From: Mycolicibacterium vaccae NBRC 14118 = CIP 105934
GTDB lineage: Bacteria; Actinomycetota; Actinomycetes; Mycobacteriales; Mycobacteriaceae
Length of the DNA: 46,265 nt
Direction: 5' to 3'
Assembly: GCF_001552715.1 (NCBI RefSeq)
Contig: NZ_BCRS01000023.1
Span: 1-46,265 of the forward strand
This document shows positions 42,120 through 46,265 of this stretch, piece by piece; positions within the stretch are counted from its first letter, which is position 1, and every line of letters begins with the position of its first letter. Made by a program: the position numbers and the translations under genes. Under the pieces are notes generated by a model. It was not told where the DNA came from, made no database searches, and saw only the letters and a list, made by a program, of their open reading frames with translations.

Positions 42120-42134
42120 CCCGGCTCAGCCGGG
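42120..42134. repeat. Short perfect hairpin in the permease/LLM intergenic region
   Basis: CCCGGCT-C-AGCCGGG, a 7-bp perfect inverted repeat with a 1-nt centre, lies between the divergent permease and LLM genes, 59 nt before ATG 42193. Could be an operator; a one-base loop is too tight for a good RNA stem. Confidence 0.35.
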
Positions 42135-42192
42135 ACCGGGGGTCTGGTCCGAAATCACCCTGCGCGGCCGCCTCCGCAGACAGAATGGCCGG

Positions 42193-43356
42193 ATGCGCTT
42201 CGGTAGCTTCATGGCCCCGTTCCATCCCGTCGGGCAGAATCCCACCCTCGCCCTGGAACGGGACCTCGACCTGATCGTCGCGATGGACCGCCTCGGATTT
42301 CACGAGGCGTGGGTCGGCGAGCACCACTCGGCGGGCTTCGAGATCATCGCCTCCCCCGAGGTGTTCATCGCGGTCGCCGCCGAGCGCACCAAGCACATCA
42401 GGCTCGGCACCGGAGTGAGTTCGCTGCCCTACCACCAGCCGCTGCTGCTCGCCGACCGGATGGTGCTGCTCGACCACCTCACCCGGGGGCGGGTGATGCT
42501 GGGTTGCGGCCCAGGCCAACTCACCTCGGACGCACACATGCTGGGTATCCCCGCCGACGAGCAGCGACCGCGCATGGAACAGTGCCTGGACGCGATCATG
42601 CGACTGCTGCGCGGCGAGACCGTCACCATGCACACCGACGGGTTCACGCTGCAGGACGCACGCCTGCAGCTACGGCCCTACAGCGATCCGTGCTTCGACG
42701 TGGCCGTCGCCGCGTCGTTCTCCCCCACCGGCCCGCGCGGCGCGGGCCGCCACGGCATCGGCATGCTCTCGATCGCGGCCACGGCCAGGCAGGGCATGGA
42801 CCTGCTCGCCCAACACTGGGACACCTGGCAGGAGGTGGCCCGCGAGCACGGCCACGTCGCCGACCGGTCTAAGTGGCGGCTGGTGGGCCCGATGCATCTG
42901 GCAGAGACCCGCGAGCAGGCCGAGCGCGACGTCGAATACGGGATCGCGGAGTTCTCGCAGTACTTTTCGCACATCCTGCCTGCGGGGCCGGTGCAGGGCG
43001 ACACACCCGCCGAGATCATCGCGAACAATCACGCGACGGGTTTCGCGGTGATCGGCACCCCGCAGGACGCGATCGCCAAGATCGAGGAACTGGTCGAGGC
43101 GAGCAACGGCGGGTTCGGCGCGTTCCTGTTGTTCGACCACGACTGGGCTCCCCCCGCTGCGAAGTCGCACAGCTATGAACTGTTCGCGCAGTACGTGATC
43201 CCGCATTTCACCGGACAGCTCACCCCGCCGACGGCGTCCCGCGACTGGGTCACCGGAAGCGGCCGCACGTTTGTCGACCAGGCTGCCCACGCGATCGGCA
43301 AGGCGATCGAGGATCACGCGGCCGAACAGCGGGCGCCGCACCCGGCGTCGAATTAG
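42193..43356 (+). CDS. LLM-class flavin-dependent oxidoreductase (387 aa)
   Basis: Bacterial luciferase-like monooxygenase. MRFGSFMAPFHPVGQNPTL at the N-terminus, EAWVGEHHSAGFEIIASPEV with the active-site His pair, TKHIRLGTGVSSLPYHQPLLLA, and LTRGRVMLGCGPGQL are family marks. FMNH2 or F420 cofactor cannot be decided. Length fits. ATG 42193 follows GAATGGCCGG, a weak site. Same strand as the APH-like, SnoaL-like and cutinase genes but with gaps of 20-66 nt. Confidence 0.93.
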   Translation: MRFGSFMAPFHPVGQNPTLALERDLDLIVAMDRLGFHEAWVGEHHSAGFEIIASPEVFIAVAAERTKHIRLGTGVSSLPYHQPLLLADRMVLLDHLTRGRVMLGCGPGQLTSDAHMLGIPADEQRPRMEQCLDAIMRLLRGETVTMHTDGFTLQDARLQLRPYSDPCFDVAVAASFSPTGPRGAGRHGIGMLSIAATARQGMDLLAQHWDTWQEVAREHGHVADRSKWRLVGPMHLAETREQAERDVEYGIAEFSQYFSHILPAGPVQGDTPAEIIANNHATGFAVIGTPQDAIAKIEELVEASNGGFGAFLLFDHDWAPPAAKSHSYELFAQYVIPHFTGQLTPPTASRDWVTGSGRTFVDQAAHAIGKAIEDHAAEQRAPHPASN

Positions 43357-43376
43357 GCAGTGCCGGAACACAATCG

Positions 43377-44210
43377 ATGACGGATCGACAACGCGATCTC
43401 GGTGCTGCGCTGCGCGACCACCTCGACCGGTGGCAGCTGCGGACCGACGGTCCGGTCCGCGAGGGCACGGCGTCGCTCGTGGCGCCGGTCGTCACCGAGG
43501 ACAACGTCCCCGCGGTCCTCAAGGTGGGTGCGCACGACACCGCGCCCTGTCACGAGCATCTCGTGCTGCGACGCTGGGGCGGTCGAGGAGCGGTACGGCT
43601 GCTGCGCGCCGACCCGCCGCAGCGCGCGGTTCTGCTGGAGAGGCTGCACCCACAGTCGCTGACGACTAGGCCGGACGTCGAGGCGTGCGAGATCGTCGCC
43701 GGCCTCTCTGGCCAGTTGCACGTACCGCCGATGCCGCAGTTGCCGTCGCTGCACGCGCAGGTGACCCGGTGGGTCGACTCCGCCGAACGCCTACCCCGCC
43801 GCTCCGCGGTCCCGCACCGACTGGTCGAGCAGGCGGCGGCGCTGGCTCGCGAATTGACCGCGGAATCAGTCGATTCGGTCGTGCTGCACGGTGATCTGCA
43901 CCCCGGCAACGTGCTCGCCGCGGACCGCCAACCCTGGCTGGCCATCTCCCCCGAGCCGATGAACGGTGACCCGCACTACGAGCTGGCCCCGACGCTGTGG
44001 CACCGCTGGCACGAACTCGCCCACGATGTCCGCGACGGAGTGCGCCGTCGCTTCTACACACTCGTCGACGCCGCGGGTCTCGACGAGGACCGCGCCAGGG
44101 CCTGGACGCTGATCCGCGTGGTGTGGAACGCCACCCGGGAACCTGTGCCCGGCGCCCCCGCAGACGCACTGACCAGGTACGTGGCGGTCGCCAAGGCCGT
44201 TCAGGACTGA
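43377..44210 (+). CDS. APH(6)/HUR-like aminoglycoside phosphotransferase-fold protein with Asp-to-Ser in metal site (277 aa)
   Basis: Kinase-fold protein of the streptomycin-6-phosphotransferase-like group. N-lobe lysine Lys49 in PAVLKVG; catalytic loop VLHGDLHPGNVL at 169-180 with Asp173 and Asn178 intact. The following metal-binding motif, usually AIDPK, reads AISPEPMNGD with Ser191 in place of Asp. That may lower or abolish phosphotransfer, or mark a subfamily with another role. It follows the LLM gene by 20 nt and precedes the SnoaL gene by 29 nt. It should not be called a resistance gene on this evidence. Confidence 0.85.
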   Translation: MTDRQRDLGAALRDHLDRWQLRTDGPVREGTASLVAPVVTEDNVPAVLKVGAHDTAPCHEHLVLRRWGGRGAVRLLRADPPQRAVLLERLHPQSLTTRPDVEACEIVAGLSGQLHVPPMPQLPSLHAQVTRWVDSAERLPRRSAVPHRLVEQAAALARELTAESVDSVVLHGDLHPGNVLAADRQPWLAISPEPMNGDPHYELAPTLWHRWHELAHDVRDGVRRRFYTLVDAAGLDEDRARAWTLIRVVWNATREPVPGAPADALTRYVAVAKAVQD

Positions 44211-44239
44211 ACCACGAGAACCGGAAGGTGGCTGGGCGA

Positions 44240-44773
44240 ATGGGCTCGACCGATGCGGCACTGCAGGAGATGCTCGACGAGCATCAGCTTCTCAAGCTGG
44301 TGCACCGCTACTGCCGCGCCGTCGACCGCGGTGACGTCGACACACTGAGGAGGCTCTACCACGCCGAGGCGCAGGACGACCACGGCGGATTCTCGTCGGG
44401 AACGGCAAACGCGTTCGCCGACCGGATCGCGGCAGCCCGCCCCTATCTGCGCTCGATGCAGCATCACGTCACGACGACCAACTTCGCCGTCGACGGCGAG
44501 GTGGCCGAGGGTGAGATCTACACGATCGCCACCCATACCCTGGCCGCGGGCGACCGGGACGTCGACGTCACGGTGGGCGGGCGTTACCTGGACAAATACC
44601 GGAAGCACGACGGCCAGTGGCGCTTCGTCGCCCGTGCGGTCGTCACGGACTGGGCCCGCGTCGAGGACCCGTCCCCGAGGAACCTCGATCACCCGATCAC
44701 CAGGGACACCGCCCCGGGCAGCCCCGGCCCGGACGATCCCTCGCACAGCTTCTTCACGCTGTTAAAGGAGTGA
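44240..44773 (+). CDS. SnoaL/NTF2-like family protein (177 aa)
   Basis: Alpha+beta cone protein with KLVHRYCRAVDRGDVDTLRRL near residues 17-37, HHVTTTNFAVDGEVAEGE, and a C-terminal strand GRYLDKYRKHDGQWRF, the usual SnoaL_4 signature including the catalytic-type His/Asp. Such proteins act as isomerases, dehydratases or ligand binders. ATG 44240 is chosen; GTG 44228 would add four residues. Probably co-transcribed with the APH-like gene. Confidence 0.86.
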   Translation: MGSTDAALQEMLDEHQLLKLVHRYCRAVDRGDVDTLRRLYHAEAQDDHGGFSSGTANAFADRIAAARPYLRSMQHHVTTTNFAVDGEVAEGEIYTIATHTLAAGDRDVDVTVGGRYLDKYRKHDGQWRFVARAVVTDWARVEDPSPRNLDHPITRDTAPGSPGPDDPSHSFFTLLKE

Positions 44774-44838
44774 AAGCTGTGACTAACGGGTACTGACGGG
44801 AGGTCATCGTCCCACCACGCCCGGTCGAGGAGAGGTCC

Positions 44839-45498
44839 GTGAGCGCCCGAATCACCACCATGTCCACGATCGCGGCCACCGCGGCGATGACGGCCGCAGC
44901 GCTGGTCGGCGCGCCGACCGCAACGGCGGCACCGCGGTGCCACGACGTGGAGGTCGTGTTCGCCCGGGGCACCGACGAACCCCCCGGTCTCGGGGTCGTC
45001 GGCAAGGCGCTCGTCGACACGCTGCGACCGATGATCAAGGACCAGACCATCGGCACCTACGCCGTCCGCTACCCCGCGTCGTGGGACTTCCTCCAGGTCG
45101 CCACCGGCGCCAACGACGCCAGCAGGCGCGTGCAGACCATCGCCGCGAACTGCCCGGACAGCCGGATCGTGCTCGGTGGTTACTCCCAGGGTGCGGCGGT
45201 CATCGATGTCGTGGCCACCGCCCCGATCGCCGGGCTGGGTTACACCGCCCCGCTGCCTGCCGCCGTGATCCCGCACGTCGCGGCGATCGCGGTGTTCGGC
45301 AACCCGTCGGCACGCCTCGGACGACCCCTGACCGTGCTGAGCCCGGACTTCGGCGCCCGCACCGCCGATCTGTGCAACACCAACGACCCGGTGTGCTCAC
45401 GCGGCGAGGACTTCTCCGCCCATGTGCGCTATCCGCAGTCAGGACTGGTCAAACTTGCGGCCCAGTGGGTCACCAAGCATGTGCGGCAACAGGTCTGA
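44839..45498 (+). CDS. Cutinase-family secreted serine esterase (219 aa)
   Basis: Secreted alpha/beta hydrolase. Signal peptide to about residue 31 (ATAAP). Nucleophile Ser116 in GGYSQGAA, acid Asp183 in NDPVC, His195 in AHVRYP. Disulfides expected between Cys34 and Cys105 and between Cys179 and Cys186, as in mycobacterial Culp enzymes. GTG 44839 follows GAGGAGAGGTCC. Likely an esterase or lipase acting at the cell surface. It ends 1 nt before the convergent LmeA-like gene. Confidence 0.95.
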   Translation: MSARITTMSTIAATAAMTAAALVGAPTATAAPRCHDVEVVFARGTDEPPGLGVVGKALVDTLRPMIKDQTIGTYAVRYPASWDFLQVATGANDASRRVQTIAANCPDSRIVLGGYSQGAAVIDVVATAPIAGLGYTAPLPAAVIPHVAAIAVFGNPSARLGRPLTVLSPDFGARTADLCNTNDPVCSRGEDFSAHVRYPQSGLVKLAAQWVTKHVRQQV

Positions 45499-45499
45499 T

Positions 45500-46265
45500 T
45501 CACAGCGGGGCGAAACAGGGATCGGCGTCGTCCTGTGGAATCGCAGCGTCCCGACTGGAGAAGGTCCCCACGACGCCGGCGTCGGTGACCTCGACACTGT
45601 CGGCACGGATACCCAACGGGTAGTTGTCGTTCAGGTTCTTCGTCAGGTCGTTCAGCGCGCCCTGCACGACCGCCTTCGGGAACGGCCCCTGCACGTCCAG
45701 CACCTCTAGATTCAAGTCACCGTCTACCACAACAGGTTTGGCGGTCACGCTGGCGGCGCCGGCGTCGAGCACGATGGTGCCCGCCGCCGGGTCGGTGCGG
45801 ACGCCGGTGACGAGAGCCCCGACGCCCGGCAGATTCTCCGCGACGGTGTCCCTGATGCCGTCCGAACGCCACGTCAGCGTGGCACTCAGCGAGCCGATAG
45901 TGCCCTTGGAGTCTTCGCTGCCGTGCAGCCGGATGTCCTCGAGGACGACGTCGGCGGTCATCCCGTCAGCAGCCTGCACCCGGTCTCCGGCGGTGTGCAC
46001 CGAGATGTTCGTGTAGTGACCCGTCACGTGCTGCCACAGGAACGGCGGGTTCACCCCGTAGGAGATGCTCGCTCCGTCCTCCACCACGCATTCGGCGATG
46101 CCGACCAGCACGTCGTCCGCGCGGTGCCGCGCATACAGTTCGGCGCCGGCGAGGCCGCCCGCCAGCGCCGCGACCACGATGACTGCGAGCAGGATGCCGG
46201 CCTGCCGGTCGAGGCCGTGGCCGCGACCCGCAGCGTCTCGCGCCGGGGGCGGCGCCGCAGCCCGG
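45500..46265 (-). CDS. LmeA-like (DUF2993) phospholipid-binding membrane-anchored protein, 5' end beyond window
   Basis: The frame is still open at the window edge: codons up to 46264 read a basic stretch then a hydrophobic helix (AGILLAVIVVAALAGGLAGA), so the true start is outside. The body shows DUF2993 traits, with repeated beta-strands, DDVLVGIAECVVEDGASISYG, VVDGDLNLEVLDVQGPFP and KNLNDNYPLGIRADSVEV. LmeA in mycobacteria binds phospholipid in the periplasm for lipomannan elongation; this paralog's role is not shown. A GTG at 46177 would remove the anchor and is unlikely. Confidence 0.87.
   Translation of the reverse strand, partial: RAAAPPPARDAAGRGHGLDRQAGILLAVIVVAALAGGLAGAELYARHRADDVLVGIAECVVEDGASISYGVNPPFLWQHVTGHYTNISVHTAGDRVQAADGMTADVVLEDIRLHGSEDSKGTIGSLSATLTWRSDGIRDTVAENLPGVGALVTGVRTDPAAGTIVLDAGAASVTAKPVVVDGDLNLEVLDVQGPFPKAVVQGALNDLTKNLNDNYPLGIRADSVEVTDAGVVGTFSSRDAAIPQDDADPCFAPL

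Noticed and set aside
43377..44210. Calling the APH-like gene an aminoglycoside resistance gene
   Set aside because: The metal-binding Asp is replaced and the family has many non-resistance members; sequence does not support the claim.
46175..46177. GTG at 46177 as the start of the LmeA-like gene
   Set aside because: The upstream codons continue the hydrophobic helix and a basic stretch to the window edge, so the gene begins outside the window.
1..46265. Insertion sequences, integrase, att sites, CRISPR arrays, tRNA or rRNA genes
   Set aside because: None recognised: no transposase motif, no regularly spaced repeats, and no tRNA-like T-loop/anticodon arrangement seen by eye.

Overview
The window is chromosomal DNA from a high-GC actinobacterium, almost certainly a Mycobacterium/Mycolicibacterium-type organism. 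The basis is a complete mce operon (two YrbE permeases followed by MceA-F), mycobacterial secreted families (DUF2599-like, RsiV/DUF3298-like, cutinase, LmeA-like), many FadE/FadD/EchA-type lipid enzymes, a stand-alone LigD-type primase-polymerase, abundant GTG starts, 1-4 nt ATGA/GTGA/TGATG gene overlaps, and at least two promoters that look leaderless. No rRNA, tRNA, CRISPR array, insertion sequence or phage gene was recognised.

Region 1 (about 1-27,340) reads as one lipid/acyl-CoA uptake and catabolism locus. A minus-strand group (P450, MaoC dehydratase, crotonase cut by the window edge) diverges from a plus-strand crotonase and an unusual tandem GntR-FCD regulator. These are followed by an acyl-CoA synthetase, TesB-type thioesterase, a conserved protein of unknown function and a class III CoA-transferase. 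A second GntR-FCD regulator diverges from an aldehyde dehydrogenase plus a small secreted protein. A long minus-strand operon then runs from about 26,088 down to 13,252: acyl-CoA dehydrogenase, amidohydrolase-2 protein, 94-aa coiled-coil protein, yrbEA, yrbEB, mceA-F, Mce-associated membrane protein, secreted RsiV-like protein. A second, sequence-complementary acyl-CoA dehydrogenase diverges from the head of this operon. A shared 17-bp element (consensus roughly nnnAGGATACTGATTnn) lies at five promoter-proximal sites across the locus, suggesting one regulon.

Region 2 (27,343-30,386) is a two-gene TRAP-TAXI transporter: a lipoprotein receptor and a fused permease. Region 3 (30,549-33,896) holds a DUF1214 protein overlapping a sulfotransferase, then a LigD-like PrimPol.

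Region 4 (33,904-39,438, minus) is a compact signalling operon: PAS-ANTAR protein, STAS protein, a 1393-aa polypeptide with sensor histidine kinase, receiver, PAS, GAF, SpoIIE phosphatase and RsbW-like kinase modules, and a second STAS protein. All four genes overlap, and a SigF-like promoter sits just before the first. It looks like a two-component/partner-switching hybrid with a possible RNA-binding (ANTAR) output.

Region 5 (39,837-46,265) is a mix of a SAM methyltransferase, an APC permease, an LLM oxidoreductase, an APH-like protein with a replaced metal-site Asp, a SnoaL-like protein, a cutinase and an LmeA-like phospholipid-binding protein cut by the window edge. Function assignments come from motif recognition by eye; substrates and the regulon are inference.
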